Counted from the first letter of the stretch, positions 17,866-26,674 are shown. The stretch: 64,000 bases of DNA from Allokutzneria sp. A3M-2-11 16 (GCF_024213555.1 NZ_JANAVO010000008.1:185392-249391); one strand, 5' to 3'. Notes: a model not told the origin generated them from the sequence alone. Translations and numbers: made by a program.

Positions 17866-19911
17866 TCACTCGATGACAGCGGTGGAGACGCGCGGCAGCA
17901 GACTGATCCCCGGGTTGGCGTCGACCACCGTCACGCGTCGCCCCGCCCCGGAGTTGTCGACGAGCAGGAACGCGGTCTCGGGCATCCCGAGCAGTTCCTG
18001 CGGTTCGACGATGAACTCGTAGACGCGGCTCTCCGACGTCGACGTGCTCAGGTTGTCGGCCACCGACCAGTTGCGGGTCCCGGTCCAGGCATGGCCCCGC
18101 GAATCCGACAACGACTTGCCGTTGCGGCGTTTCCGCTCGGTGCTGGTGCCCTGGTTGGTGTTGGCGCCGAAGCTGTCACCGCCGCCGTCGCTGAAGGTCT
18201 TGCCGGTCTGGCGGGTGATCTGGTTGACCACGAACCGGTGTCCCCGGCCGACGAACTCGGCGGCCATGGTGGCGTCGCGGTGGTTGTACATCTTCATCAC
18301 GCACACCGCGCCGCCCGTGCCGACTGTCCGCTCCACCTCGCCCCGCGGCTGGTCGATCATCAGCATCAGCCGCACTCCCGCACGCCGGGCGTGATCGGAG
18401 AGCGTGGTCAGCACGTGCGCGCCGAGGTGATCGGCCCCGGCAACGACCAGGAAACCGCCCAGGGCCGAGCTGTCCAGCGCGCGAATCGCGAGCTCGACGA
18501 GCAACCGGTCGACGAGCTCCTTGCGGTCACCGCGCCCGCCATCGGTCGCCACGACCGACACCGCCCTGGGTGTCCACAGTGGACACGGGTACCGCGTGCC
18601 CGGGGCGAGCGCGCCGAGCAGGTCGAGCCTGGCGGCCAGGAACCGGAGCTGGCGCGCGGTCCACTCGTTCTGGTCGATGTCGCCGATCTGCCCGGCCAGC
18701 GCGGAGACCTCCTCCGGGCGCAGGGCGTCCTCGCCGGAGCCCTGGCGCAGCACCCGGGCTCCGGCGGCGAGGCGGGCGAAGGTGAGCGGGGGAGCCAGCA
18801 CGGCCACGACACGGGTCAGGACCTCGGTCAGCAGCGCGCGTTCCTGCTTCGGATCGTCGCGGTCGGACCGGCCCGCGATGGCGTGAGCGAGGCATTCGGG
18901 GATGTCGCGGCGGTCGATCCCGGCCAGCAGCTCGACCTCCGCGCCGTCGTCGTCGAGATCCACGCGGTGCGTCGGATATCCCCGCGCCTGAGCCACTCCG
19001 GCGAGCCCGCCGCCCACGTCATGCCCGGTCATGTCCAGCACGGTGATCCGTTCTCCGGCGGCCAGCACCGAGGCGCCGACGGTGACGAGCAGGCTCGCCC
19101 ACCCGTGCCTGCGCGGATCGCCGCCGAGCACGTCCACCCGCGTCGGGTCACCGGCGGGCCGGACCGGGAACCACTGCGGCCCGGCCGCTGCCTGCGCCGC
19201 CTGCCACCGCGCGGCCTCCGCCGCCGCGGCGTGCGCGCGCACGGCCTGCTCCCACTCCCGGTGCGCCGCCTCGTGACGGCGCCGTTCCTCAGCGCGGAAG
19301 GCGAGGTAGGGCTGCTCGAACGCGCGCAGGTCACGCTGAGCGCGGCGGAGCCCGCTGAGGGCGCCGAGCACGCTGAGCCCGAGCAGGATCGCGACGATGA
19401 TCAGGCCGACCTCGTAGACCTCGCGCGTTTCCCGGCCCAGAGCCCGGACCTCGCGTTCGATCCGGGTCTGGAAGGCGAAGAACGCGACCACCGCGAGGAC
19501 CGTGAAGGCCACCTGCCACCTCAGGCGCGAAGCTGCCTTGGCCCGCGCGCCGTGCAGCGCGCTGGTGTCCGGCCGAGGCGGCTCCGCCCAGATCGGCCGC
19601 GGAGCCGGTGGCGCGGGGGAGATCGGAGCGGCCGGGCGGGTGGCCAGCGGGGCAGCCCGCCAACCCCACCGGGGCGGTAGCGCGAACAAACGCGTCGCGA
19701 GCTGTTCCCGCCACGCGAGTGCGGTGGTGGCGGGGCGCTCGCGGTGCCGCTTGGCCGCGGCCTTGCCCTCCCGCTTGGCCGAGGCGGGGTCCGCACCCCG
19801 CGCCGCGGCGGCCAAAGCGGCGGCCGTGGCGGCCTCGATCTCGGCGCTGTCGCCGCTGAGCAGGATCTCGGCGAAGTGGTTCCGCCACTGGGCGCGGTTC
19901 CAGGTGATCAT
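17866..19911 (-). CDS. Membrane-anchored TraG/HerA-like pseudo-ATPase
   Basis: 681 aa. A basic Ala-rich N-terminus is followed by two membrane helices (about 131-148 and 168-186), a coiled-coil-like stretch (190-245) and a motor-like domain. At the expected Walker A the sequence is GDPRRHGWAS (264-273): the spacing and Gly/Ser remain, but the catalytic Lys is Trp. At the Walker B position VVAGADHLG (489-497) lacks the DE pair. The C-terminal part (GHRFVVNQITRQTGKTF, then a Ser/Thr/Gly-rich loop, then YEFIVEPQELLGMPETAFLL) resembles the end of conjugative coupling proteins. It therefore looks like an inactive, membrane-docking partner of the active ATPase encoded next. Its ATG overlaps the stop of a 61-aa gene (ATGA). 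Confidence 0.68.
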   Translation of the reverse strand: MITWNRAQWRNHFAEILLSGDSAEIEAATAAALAAAARGADPASAKREGKAAAKRHRERPATTALAWREQLATRLFALPPRWGWRAAPLATRPAAPISPAPPAPRPIWAEPPRPDTSALHGARAKAASRLRWQVAFTVLAVVAFFAFQTRIEREVRALGRETREVYEVGLIIVAILLGLSVLGALSGLRRAQRDLRAFEQPYLAFRAEERRRHEAAHREWEQAVRAHAAAAEAARWQAAQAAAGPQWFPVRPAGDPTRVDVLGGDPRRHGWASLLVTVGASVLAAGERITVLDMTGHDVGGGLAGVAQARGYPTHRVDLDDDGAEVELLAGIDRRDIPECLAHAIAGRSDRDDPKQERALLTEVLTRVVAVLAPPLTFARLAAGARVLRQGSGEDALRPEEVSALAGQIGDIDQNEWTARQLRFLAARLDLLGALAPGTRYPCPLWTPRAVSVVATDGGRGDRKELVDRLLVELAIRALDSSALGGFLVVAGADHLGAHVLTTLSDHARRAGVRLMLMIDQPRGEVERTVGTGGAVCVMKMYNHRDATMAAEFVGRGHRFVVNQITRQTGKTFSDGGGDSFGANTNQGTSTERKRRNGKSLSDSRGHAWTGTRNWSVADNLSTSTSESRVYEFIVEPQELLGMPETAFLLVDNSGAGRRVTVVDANPGISLLPRVSTAVIE

Positions 19912-20093
19912 GGTTCCGGGCTCCGTCCGGGCGAGGTGTTCCCAGCCCGCCGCAGCAGCTCGATCAGCTCCAGCCAGCCGTGGAAACCGTGCCGTTCGCC
20001 GGAGGGATCGCGCAGGTGGCCGCGGATCGGCTCCGAATCGGCGACGAGATCGAGTTCGACCCGTAACAGCGGCAGTGCAGGCTCGGAGGGCAT
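19908..20093 (-). CDS. Small 61-aa protein, first gene of the ATPase/kinase operon
   Basis: The frame MPSEPALPLL... to ...GRSPEP stops in the TGA that overlaps the ATG of the pseudo-ATPase gene (ATGA, translational coupling). It contains a single compact motif, IRGHL followed by FHGWLELIELL, reminiscent of the small 'FxGWLxL' proteins found next to many actinobacterial genes of unknown function. The protein is acidic, soluble and too short for an enzyme. Its ribosome binding site is weak, so the exact start is uncertain. The coupling and the non-random protein pattern argue that it is real. The divergent LuxR-type gene begins only 36 bp away. Confidence 0.6.
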   Translation of the reverse strand: MPSEPALPLLRVELDLVADSEPIRGHLRDPSGERHGFHGWLELIELLRRAGNTSPGRSPEP

Positions 20094-20129
20094 GACCAAC
20101 GGTGTCCCGGGGGCAACGCCGCCGGCATC

Positions 20130-22922
20130 GTGGTGCCCACCGAAATGATTGGTCCGCGGGTGATGCTGGTCGAACGCGAACGCGAGCTGGACGAGATCAC
20201 CGCGGCCCTCGCCGATGCCGAGGCCGGGCGCGGCCGCACGGTGTGCGTGGAGGGCGTCGCGGGCATCGGCAAGACGGCGTTGCTGGCCAGGGTTCGGGCC
20301 CAGGCGGGGTTCCAGGTGTGCGCGGCCGTCGCCGGAGAGCTGGAGCAGGAGCTGCCCTTCGCCGTGGTCAGGCAGCTCTTCGAACCCGTGCTCCGCTTGG
20401 CCGGGCCGGACGTCCTCAGCGGGGCCGCGCGCTTCGCCAAGCCCGTGTTCGGGCTCGGCGGGGACGGTGACGCCGTCGCGCACGGCCTCTACTGGCTCTG
20501 CTCCAACCTGTCGGAGCACGGGCCGGTGCTGTTGGTGGTCGACGACGTGCACTGGGCCGACGAGTCCTCGGTGCGGTTCCTGTCCTACCTGGCGCGACGG
20601 ATCGCGGACCTGCCGGTGCTGCTCGTGCTCGCCGGACGGCCCGTGCCACCCGAGCACCTGCTGGCGCGAGCACTGACCGGCGTCCAGCGCATCGTGCTCG
20701 ATCCGCTGAGCGAGGCCGGGGTCGGCGAGGTGATCCGCCGCAATCTGGGCACCGGCGCCGAGGACGCCTTCTGCCGCGCCTGTGCCCGCGTGACCGGCGG
20801 CAACCCGTTCCTGCTCACCGAGGCGCTGTCGGCGATCGTGGCCGACGGCATCAGCCCGGTCGCCGCCGAGGCCGACCGGATCGGCGGGCTGCGGCCGGAC
20901 ACCATCGCGCGCGTGGTGCTGACCCGCCTCGCGGGCCTGGGTCCGGACGCGGTCCGGCTGGCGCGGGCGCTGGCCGTGCTCGGGCCGACCAGCGAGCTGC
21001 GGTGGGTCGCGCGGCTGGCCGAGCTCACCCCGGAGCGGGCCGCGGAGGCCGTCGCCGCGCTGGTCGACGAGGCGATCATCGGATCGGGACGGCCGCTGGA
21101 CTTCGTCCACCCCCTGGTCCGCACGGCGATCTACACCGACCGCGGCGAGGTGCCGAGGGCCGCCGACCACCGCCGCGCCGCGCTGCTGCTGGCCGAGGAC
21201 GGGGCACCCACCGAACTGCTCGCCCCGCACCTGCTGCTCGCCGAACCCGAGGCCGACCCGCTCGTCGTGGAGTGGCTGCGCGCGGCGGCGAGCGCCGCGT
21301 CGGACCGGGGCTCACCCGAGGCCGCCGCCGCCTACCTGCGCCGGGCGATCGCCGAACCCCCGCGGCCCGAGGACCGCAGCCGCCTCCACGCGGACCTGGG
21401 GCGGGCGATGGGCATGGGCAACCACCCGCTGGCCGCCGCGGAGGCGTTCGGGACCGCACTGGAGCTGGAGCCCGATCCGGCCGCGCGCGGCGTCCTCGCG
21501 CTCGAGCTCGGCAGCCTCATGGTCCAGACCGGCCGCCCCGCCGAAGCCCGGCGCACCTTCGACGTGGCCCGGCGCGAACTGGCGGGCACCGATCCCGAGC
21601 TGCCCCTGCGGCTGCAGGCCGCGCTGGCGATGGCCGGGTTCGTCGCGATGGACCCGCCCCGCGAGTGGATCGCCCGGCTGGACCCGGTCGCGGCGCGGCT
21701 GCGCGGGGACACCCCCGCCGACGCCGTCGTGCTCGCCACGCTCGCCTTCGCCGCGTGCGCCGCCGCGGACCGGCCCGCCGGAGAGGTCGCCGCACTGGCC
21801 TCCCGCGCCTGGTCGTGGCCGAGGGGCATGGCGGACCAGTGGATCCTGGCCAACTTCGTGAGCACCGCGCTGGTGATCTCGGACCGCTTCGACGAAGCGC
21901 TCGCCGTGCTCGACGAAGGGCTCGACAGCGCCCGCTCCCGCGGTCACCTCGGCGAGTTCCGCTACCTGTCGGTGCTGCGCTCCCGCACGGCGAGCCAGGC
22001 GGGGCGGCTGCTGGAGGCCGAGGCCGATGGGCGCGCCGCCCTGGACCTGCACGAACCGGGCAGCGGTGAGGCCGCGCTCGCGGCGGGCGTGCTGATCGAC
22101 GCGCTCGTCGACCGCGGCGAACTGGCGGAGGCGGAACGCGTCCTCGACGAACACGGCCTCCAGGGCGAGCTGCCGGTCCGGATGCTCATCGACCACTTCG
22201 CGCTGATCGGCCGCGGACGGCTGCGCGTCCGGCAGAACCGCAACCGCGAGGCGCTCGACGACCTGCTGGCCTGCGGGAAAGCGTTGGCGGGCAACGGATA
22301 CACCAACCCCAGCTTCGGGATGTGGCGCACCGAGGCGGCATTGGCGCACCTCGCACTCGGCGAGGTGGAGGCCGCGCACGCCCTGGTCGCGGAGGAACTG
22401 GCGCTCGCCTCGTCCTTCGGTGCCGCGCGGTCGGTCGGCGTGGCCCTGCGGGTCCTCGGGCTGGTGGAGGGCGGCGCGGCCGGGCTGGCGCGCCTCGCCG
22501 AGTCGGTCGCCGTGCTCGACGGCACGGGATGCGAGGTCGAACTCGCCAGGGCGCTCGTCGACCACGGCGCGGCGCTGCGTCGTCTCGGCAGGCGGAGCGA
22601 GGCCCAGCACCACCTGCGCCGCGGGCTCGACCTCGCCGCTCGGCAGCGCGCGCGTCCGCTGACCGACCGGGCGAACGAGGAGCTGGTCGCCAGCGGTGCC
22701 CGGCCCCGCCGCGAGGCGCTGACCGGGCCCGCCGCGTTGACCGGGAGCGAGCTGCGCGTCGCCCGGCTGGCCTCGGGCGGGGCGAGCAACCGCGAGATCG
22801 CGCAGGCCCTCTTCGTCAGCCGCCGCACTGTGGAGGTGCACCTGACCAGCAGTTACCGCAAGCTGGGGATCACATCGCGGGCGGAGCTGCGCCACGCGCT
22901 CGGTTCCGCTACGCTACCGTAG
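20130..22922 (+). CDS. LAL-type (MalT-like) LuxR-family transcriptional regulator
   Basis: The 930-aa protein combines an N-terminal AAA/NACHT-like ATPase with a C-terminal LuxR HTH. Walker A GVAGIGKT lies near residue 48, and a Walker B-like VLLVVDDVHWAD near 132-140. The central ~550 residues are TPR-like helical repeats. The HTH (about 865-925) reads LTGSELRVARLASGGASNREIAQALF...TVEVHLTSSYRKLGI. Such LAL regulators bind ATP and an inducer and often switch on transport or secondary-metabolite genes. The start is uncertain: GTG 20130, ATG 20145 and a later ATG are all in frame, and none has a strong ribosome site. A likely target is the DUF1304 gene 35 bp downstream or the divergent operon. 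Confidence 0.85.
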   Translation: MVPTEMIGPRVMLVERERELDEITAALADAEAGRGRTVCVEGVAGIGKTALLARVRAQAGFQVCAAVAGELEQELPFAVVRQLFEPVLRLAGPDVLSGAARFAKPVFGLGGDGDAVAHGLYWLCSNLSEHGPVLLVVDDVHWADESSVRFLSYLARRIADLPVLLVLAGRPVPPEHLLARALTGVQRIVLDPLSEAGVGEVIRRNLGTGAEDAFCRACARVTGGNPFLLTEALSAIVADGISPVAAEADRIGGLRPDTIARVVLTRLAGLGPDAVRLARALAVLGPTSELRWVARLAELTPERAAEAVAALVDEAIIGSGRPLDFVHPLVRTAIYTDRGEVPRAADHRRAALLLAEDGAPTELLAPHLLLAEPEADPLVVEWLRAAASAASDRGSPEAAAAYLRRAIAEPPRPEDRSRLHADLGRAMGMGNHPLAAAEAFGTALELEPDPAARGVLALELGSLMVQTGRPAEARRTFDVARRELAGTDPELPLRLQAALAMAGFVAMDPPREWIARLDPVAARLRGDTPADAVVLATLAFAACAAADRPAGEVAALASRAWSWPRGMADQWILANFVSTALVISDRFDEALAVLDEGLDSARSRGHLGEFRYLSVLRSRTASQAGRLLEAEADGRAALDLHEPGSGEAALAAGVLIDALVDRGELAEAERVLDEHGLQGELPVRMLIDHFALIGRGRLRVRQNRNREALDDLLACGKALAGNGYTNPSFGMWRTEAALAHLALGEVEAAHALVAEELALASSFGAARSVGVALRVLGLVEGGAAGLARLAESVAVLDGTGCEVELARALVDHGAALRRLGRRSEAQHHLRRGLDLAARQRARPLTDRANEELVASGARPRREALTGPAALTGSELRVARLASGGASNREIAQALFVSRRTVEVHLTSSYRKLGITSRAELRHALGSATLP

Positions 22923-22929
22923 CGAAACC
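22902..22929. promoter_or_regulatory. Operator-like palindrome overlapping a -10 box upstream of the DUF1304 gene
   Basis: GGTT-C-CGCTAC and GTAGCG-A-AACC are inverted around 22902-22929, with the inner 13-bp palindrome CGCTACCGTAGCG at 22912-22924. The TACCGT inside it (22915-22920) fits a -10 box for the gene starting at 22958. This layout suits a TetR-like repressor. It overlaps the stop codon of the LuxR-type gene. Confidence 0.5.
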
Positions 22930-22957
22930 ATTCCGACTCGAGAAGGAGGCTGCCCCG

Positions 22958-23317
22958 ATGCAGCTCCTGGCGGACATCCTGGTCGGCGCGCTCGCCGTCC
23001 TGCACGGCTACATCCTGGTGCTGGAGATGTTCCTCTGGCAGACCCCCCGGGCGCGGGCCGCCTTCGGCACGGACCCCGAGTTCGCCGCCGCCTCCGCCCC
23101 GCTCGCCGCCAACCAGGGCCTCTACAACGGCTTCCTGGCGGCGGGCCTGGTCTGGGGACTGGTCGCGGGCGGTGACACCGGCTTCCAGTTCAAGATCTTC
23201 TTCACCGTCTGCGTGATCGTCGCGGGCGTCTACGGGGCGGCCACCGCCACCAAGCGCATCCTCTTCGTCCAGGTCATCCCCGGCGCCCTCACCCTCGCCG
23301 CCCTCCTCCTCGCCTGA
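22958..23317 (+). CDS. DUF1304 family membrane protein
   Basis: 119 aa with four membrane helices. The first begins LLADILVGALAVLHGYILVLEM. The features used to recognise DUF1304 are the early H-x-Y/E motif, the WQTPRARAAFG loop, the ANQGLYNGFLAAGL segment and the final VQVIPGALTL. The function of the family is unknown. A strong AAGGAGG lies at 22943-22949, seven bases before the ATG. It follows the LuxR gene by 35 bp, but the palindromic operator between them suggests separate control. A hairpin-forming repeat follows before the convergent NUDIX gene. Confidence 0.88.
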   Translation: MQLLADILVGALAVLHGYILVLEMFLWQTPRARAAFGTDPEFAAASAPLAANQGLYNGFLAAGLVWGLVAGGDTGFQFKIFFTVCVIVAGVYGAATATKRILFVQVIPGALTLAALLLA

Positions 23318-23349
23318 CCACCCCCAATGACCCATTCGCTCCGTTGAAC

Positions 23350-23402
23350 GTGCTGAATGAGTCATTGAGGGCACTCAACCACCCCAATGACTCATTCAGC
23401 AC
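23350..23402. repeat. Inverted repeat GTGCTGAATGAGTCATTG between convergent genes
   Basis: An 18-bp perfect inverted repeat (23350-23367 with 23385-23402) is separated by 17 bases, and the inner core AATGAGTCATT is itself palindromic. A degenerate third copy (CAATGACCCATTC) lies just upstream near 23325. The right arm contains the NUDIX stop codon. It may act as a bidirectional terminator and looks like a dispersed repeat type. Confidence 0.75.
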
Positions 23403-23920
23403 GAAACGCCGGGGGTGTCGCGGCGGGTGAACCAGCGTTCGATGAGTTGGCGGCCGTCGGGCACGAACGGCCAGCAGGGGTCGGCGAGGCGGGAACGCAG
23501 CTCGGCGAGCTCCATCCAGCCGCCCGCGACCACCTCCTCCGGCTGCCACACCACGGGCCCGTCCCACCGCGCCTCGAAGGCGAACATGTGCGCGCGCACC
23601 GGGGGCCGGAGGTAGGTGGCGGTGAACAGGGGTTCCACCGGCACCCCGGAGATCCCCAGCTCCTCGGCCAGCTCGCGCTCCGCGCAGGTGGCGGGGTCCT
23701 CGTCGGCGCTGAGCACCCCACCGGCCCAGCAGTCGTACATCCCGGGCGCGAAGTCCTTGGTGTCGCTGCGCTTGTGCACGTAGACCCGGGCGCCGTCGGT
23801 CGAACGCACCAGGACGGCCGTGGAGGCGTGCCACAACCCCTCCGCGCGCATGACCGATCGCGGCCGTGAGCCGACCCTGTTACCGCGCGCGTCGAAGATC
23901 GCAACCAACTCGTCGATCAC
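23396..23920 (-). CDS. NUDIX hydrolase (YfcD / IPP-isomerase-like)
   Basis: 174 aa. The complete Nudix box G-x5-E-x7-REL-x-EE-x-GI is present in GVLSADE...RELAEELGI. It is preceded by WHASTAVLVRSTDG and by VYVHKRSDTKDFAPGMYDCWAGG, which are hallmarks of the YfcD/isopentenyl-diphosphate-isomerase-like branch. Enzymes of this branch hydrolyse nucleoside-diphosphate-linked compounds; the exact substrate is unknown. GTG 23920 is preferred because AGGGGG lies five bases before it; GTG 23926 is the alternative. It is divergent from dop with only 43 bp between starts, so the two share a promoter region. Confidence 0.85.
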   Translation of the reverse strand: MIDELVAIFDARGNRVGSRPRSVMRAEGLWHASTAVLVRSTDGARVYVHKRSDTKDFAPGMYDCWAGGVLSADEDPATCAERELAEELGISGVPVEPLFTATYLRPPVRAHMFAFEARWDGPVVWQPEEVVAGGWMELAELRSRLADPCWPFVPDGRQLIERWFTRRDTPGVSC

Positions 23921-23950
23921 TGCCACCCCCTGATCGTCACACGGAGGCCG

Positions 23951-23956
23951 TAAGGT
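23951..23956 (+). promoter_or_regulatory. -10 box (TAAGGT) for leaderless dop
   Basis: TAAGGT ends seven bases before ATG 23964. That places the transcription start on, or next to, the first base of the start codon. Confidence 0.55.
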
Positions 23957-23963
23957 GCAACAC

Positions 23964-25463
23964 ATGCGGCGGATCATGGGAACCGAGGTGGAGTACGGCA
24001 TCTCCGTGCCGGGCGACCCTGCGGCCAACCCGGTGCTCACTTCCACCCAGGTCGTCCTCGCCTACGCGGCGGCGGCCGAGATCCCCAGGGCGCGACGCGC
24101 GCGCTGGGACTACGAGGTGGAGTCACCGTTGCGGGACGCGCGGGGCTTCGACCTGGGCGCGCCCGGTCTGCCCCCGACCGACCCGGACGTCGAGGACCTC
24201 GGCGCGGCCAACGTCATCCTCACCAACGGCGCGCGGCTCTACGTCGACCACGCGCACCCGGAGTACTCCACCCCCGAGCTGACCAACGCGCGGGACGTGG
24301 TGATCTGGGACAAGGCGGGCGAGCGGATCATGGAGGAGGCGGCGCTGCGCTCGGCGAGCGTGCCCGGCCAGCCCCGGATCCAGCTCTACAAGAACAACAT
24401 CGACGGCAAGGGCGCCAGCTACGGCACCCACGAGAACTACCTGATGTCCCGCTCCACCCCGTTCACCGCGGTGATCGCGGGCCTGACCCCGTTCTTCGTC
24501 TCCCGCCAGGTGATCACCGGTTCCGGCCGGGTCGGCCTCGGCGCCTCCAGCGAGGACGCCGGGTACCAGCTCTCGCAGCGCTCGGACTACATCGAGGTCG
24601 AGGTCGGCCTGGAGACCACGCTCAAGCGCGGCATCATCAACACCCGCGACGAGCCGCACGCCGACGCGGACAAGTACCGCAGGCTGCACGTGATCATCGG
24701 CGACGCCAACCTCGCCGAGTACTCCACCTACCTCAAGGTGGGCACGTCCGCGCTGGTGCTCGACATGATCGAGTCCGGTATGCGCTTCGACGACCTGCGC
24801 CTGTCCGACCCGGTCCGCGCGGTGCACACGATCAGCCGCGATCCCTCGCTGAAGGTCAGGGTCGACCTGGTCGGCGGGCGCAAGTACACCGGGTTGGACA
24901 TCCAGCGCGCCTACCACGACCGGGCGGTGGAGTTCTACCACCGGCACGGCGGCGACAAGTCCTCCCTCGACGTGCTGCGGGTCTGGGGCGAGACGCTGGA
25001 CGCGCTGGCCAGGGACCCGATGGAGTGCGCCGACCGGCTGGACTGGCCCGCCAAGCTGCGGCTGCTGGAGGGCTACCGCGCCCGCGACGGCCTGAACTGG
25101 GCCTCGCCCCGCCTCCAGCTGGTCGACCTGCAGTACTCCGACGTGCGGCTGGACAAGGGCCTCTACAACCGGTTGGTGGCGCGCGGCTCGATGCGCAGGC
25201 TGGTCACCGAGGAGGAGATCCGCGAGGCGATCCAGGAGCCGCCGCAGGACACCAGGGCCTACTTCCGCGGCCGCTGCCTGTCCCGCTACCCCGGCGAGGT
25301 GGCCGCCGCGTCCTGGGACTCGGTGATCTTCGACCTGGGCCGGGAGTCGCTGGTGCGCATCCCCACCCTGGAACCGCTGCGCGGGACGAAGGCGCACGTG
25401 GAGCAGCTGTTGCAGGACTCGGAAACCGCCGAACAGCTGGTGGCGACCCTGACCCGACGCTGA
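23964..25463 (+). CDS. dop: Pup deamidase/depupylase Dop
   Basis: The 499-aa enzyme belongs to the glutamine-synthetase-like carboxylate-amine ligase fold. In the family it deamidates the C-terminal Gln of Pup and removes Pup from tagged proteins. The N-terminus [14 protein letters not shown] holds the ATP/metal-binding Glu8 and Glu10. The catalytic region [12 protein letters not shown] and the strand [19 protein letters not shown] are typical. ATG 23964 matches the family start and sits seven bases after TAAGGT, suggesting leaderless translation. GTG 23955 has GGAGG at good spacing, but it lies inside the -10 box. Pup here already ends in Glu, so depupylation is probably the main job. Confidence 0.95.
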   Translation: MRRIMGTEVEYGISVPGDPAANPVLTSTQVVLAYAAAAEIPRARRARWDYEVESPLRDARGFDLGAPGLPPTDPDVEDLGAANVILTNGARLYVDHAHPEYSTPELTNARDVVIWDKAGERIMEEAALRSASVPGQPRIQLYKNNIDGKGASYGTHENYLMSRSTPFTAVIAGLTPFFVSRQVITGSGRVGLGASSEDAGYQLSQRSDYIEVEVGLETTLKRGIINTRDEPHADADKYRRLHVIIGDANLAEYSTYLKVGTSALVLDMIESGMRFDDLRLSDPVRAVHTISRDPSLKVRVDLVGGRKYTGLDIQRAYHDRAVEFYHRHGGDKSSLDVLRVWGETLDALARDPMECADRLDWPAKLRLLEGYRARDGLNWASPRLQLVDLQYSDVRLDKGLYNRLVARGSMRRLVTEEEIREAIQEPPQDTRAYFRGRCLSRYPGEVAAASWDSVIFDLGRESLVRIPTLEPLRGTKAHVEQLLQDSETAEQLVATLTRR

Positions 25464-25526
25464 TCCGTAACAAGATCGATCAGACGGAGCAATGCCCGGG
25501 GCGGGACGACTGTCGGTCCCGATCGG

Positions 25527-25532
25527 TACTGT
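25527..25532 (+). promoter_or_regulatory. Probable -10 box (TACTGT) for pup-prcBA
   Basis: TACTGT lies 34 bases before the pup ATG, giving a short leader with GGAGGG as ribosome binding site. Its position after dop would allow pup-prcB-prcA to be transcribed apart from dop. Confidence 0.4.
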
Positions 25533-25566
25533 TTGGACACAGGCGCCTATCGAACCGGAGGGCGAG

Positions 25567-25761
25567 ATGGCACAGGAGCAGAAGCAGCGTCAGGGCGGCG
25601 GCGACGGCGACGACGAGTCGGACGACGCCGCGGCGGCCGGACAGGAACGCCGGGAGAAGATGGGCGAGGACGTCGACTCGATCCTCGACGAGATCGACGA
25701 CGTCCTCGAGGAGAACGCCGAGGACTTCGTCCGGGCCTACGTGCAGAAGGGCGGCGAGTAG
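25567..25761 (+). CDS. pup: Prokaryotic ubiquitin-like protein Pup (GGE form)
   Basis: 64 aa, highly acidic and largely disordered. The conserved C-terminal helix region [23 protein letters not shown] is followed by QKGGE at the very end. PafA joins this C-terminal Glu side chain to lysines of target proteins, and ARC/Mpa binds the coil formed by residues 30-55. The last residue is encoded as Glu, not Gln, so no deamidation is needed before ligation. K61 next to the tail is the usual self-modification site. Start ATG 25567 has CGGAGGG eight bases upstream. It begins the pup-prcB-prcA group; prcB starts 61 bp after its stop. Confidence 0.95.
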   Translation: MAQEQKQRQGGGDGDDESDDAAAAGQERREKMGEDVDSILDEIDDVLEENAEDFVRAYVQKGGE

Positions 25762-25822
25762 CCGCACCGGGCGCACGCCCGACGCCTCCCGTCCCGCCGA
25801 ACAACCCATGGAGAGACAGCCG

Positions 25823-26674
25823 ATGGACAACCCCTCGGCCCGGTCCTACCCGGGCGCAGCCCTGCCGTCCGCCTTCTTCACCCCGGGCGTGTCGTCGTTC
25901 AGCGAGTTCCTGCAGGCCGCCGCGCCCGAACTGCTACCGGGGCGGAGGCACGCCCCCGGTGGTGATCTCCACGGCGGGCCGGGGGCGCACGCGCCGCACG
26001 GCACCACGATCGTGGCGCTGGTCTACGAGGGCGGCGTGCTCATCGCGGGCGACCGCAGGGCCACCATGGGCAACGTGATCGCCCAGCGCGACATGGAGAA
26101 GGTCTTCCTCACCGACGAGTACTCGGCCGTGGGCATCGCGGGCGCCGCGGGCCTCGCGGTGGAGATGGTCCGGCTGTTCACCGTCGAGCTGCGGCACTAC
26201 GAGAAGCTCGAAGGCGTCCCGCTGTCCCTGGACGGCAAGGCGAACAAGCTGGCCACCATGTTGCGCGGCAACCTGGAGGCGGCCATGGCCGGACTGGCGG
26301 TGCTGCCGCTGTTCGTCGGCTACGACGTGGACGCCCAGGTGGGTCGGATCGTCTCCTACGACGTCACCGGCGGGCGCTACGACGAGCACGGCGGCTACCA
26401 CGCGGTCGGCTCGGGCTCGGTGTTCGCCAAGGGCGCGCTGAAGAAGCGGCACGAGGTGACCGCGGACCGGGACACGGCCGTGCGCACCGCGGTCGAGGCG
26501 CTCTACGACGCCGCCGACGACGACTCCGCCACCAGCGGGCCCGACCTGACCAGGCGGATCTTCCCGGTGATCGCGACCGTCGACGCGAACGGTTCGGTAC
26601 GGCTCGGCGCGGACGAGGTCGCCGAGGTCGCGGAGGCAGTGGTGCGCGGGCGCCACGAACGCCCCGGCGGCTGA
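25823..26674 (+). CDS. prcB: 20S proteasome beta subunit PrcB
   Basis: 283 aa. The catalytic subunits form the inner two rings of the 20S core. A 60-residue propeptide ends in HG, and self-cleavage exposes Thr61 ([11 protein letters not shown]), the nucleophile. The conserved lysine-bearing strand, GDRRATMGN and the later [19 protein letters not shown] and [11 protein letters not shown] segments match actinobacterial beta subunits. ATG 25823 is chosen because GGAGAG lies eight bases upstream; an in-frame ATG at 25808 would overlap that site. PrcA follows after 50 bp, so assembly partners are co-expressed. Confidence 0.95.
   Translation: MDNPSARSYPGAALPSAFFTPGVSSFSEFLQAAAPELLPGRRHAPGGDLHGGPGAHAPHGTTIVALVYEGGVLIAGDRRATMGNVIAQRDMEKVFLTDEYSAVGIAGAAGLAVEMVRLFTVELRHYEKLEGVPLSLDGKANKLATMLRGNLEAAMAGLAVLPLFVGYDVDAQVGRIVSYDVTGGRYDEHGGYHAVGSGSVFAKGALKKRHEVTADRDTAVRTAVEALYDAADDDSATSGPDLTRRIFPVIATVDANGSVRLGADEVAEVAEAVVRGRHERPGG

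Noticed and set aside
13424..20093. Possible integrative conjugative element or prophage
   Set aside because: No integrase, relaxase, tRNA attachment site, replication gene or structural gene is seen near the HerA/TraG-like genes.
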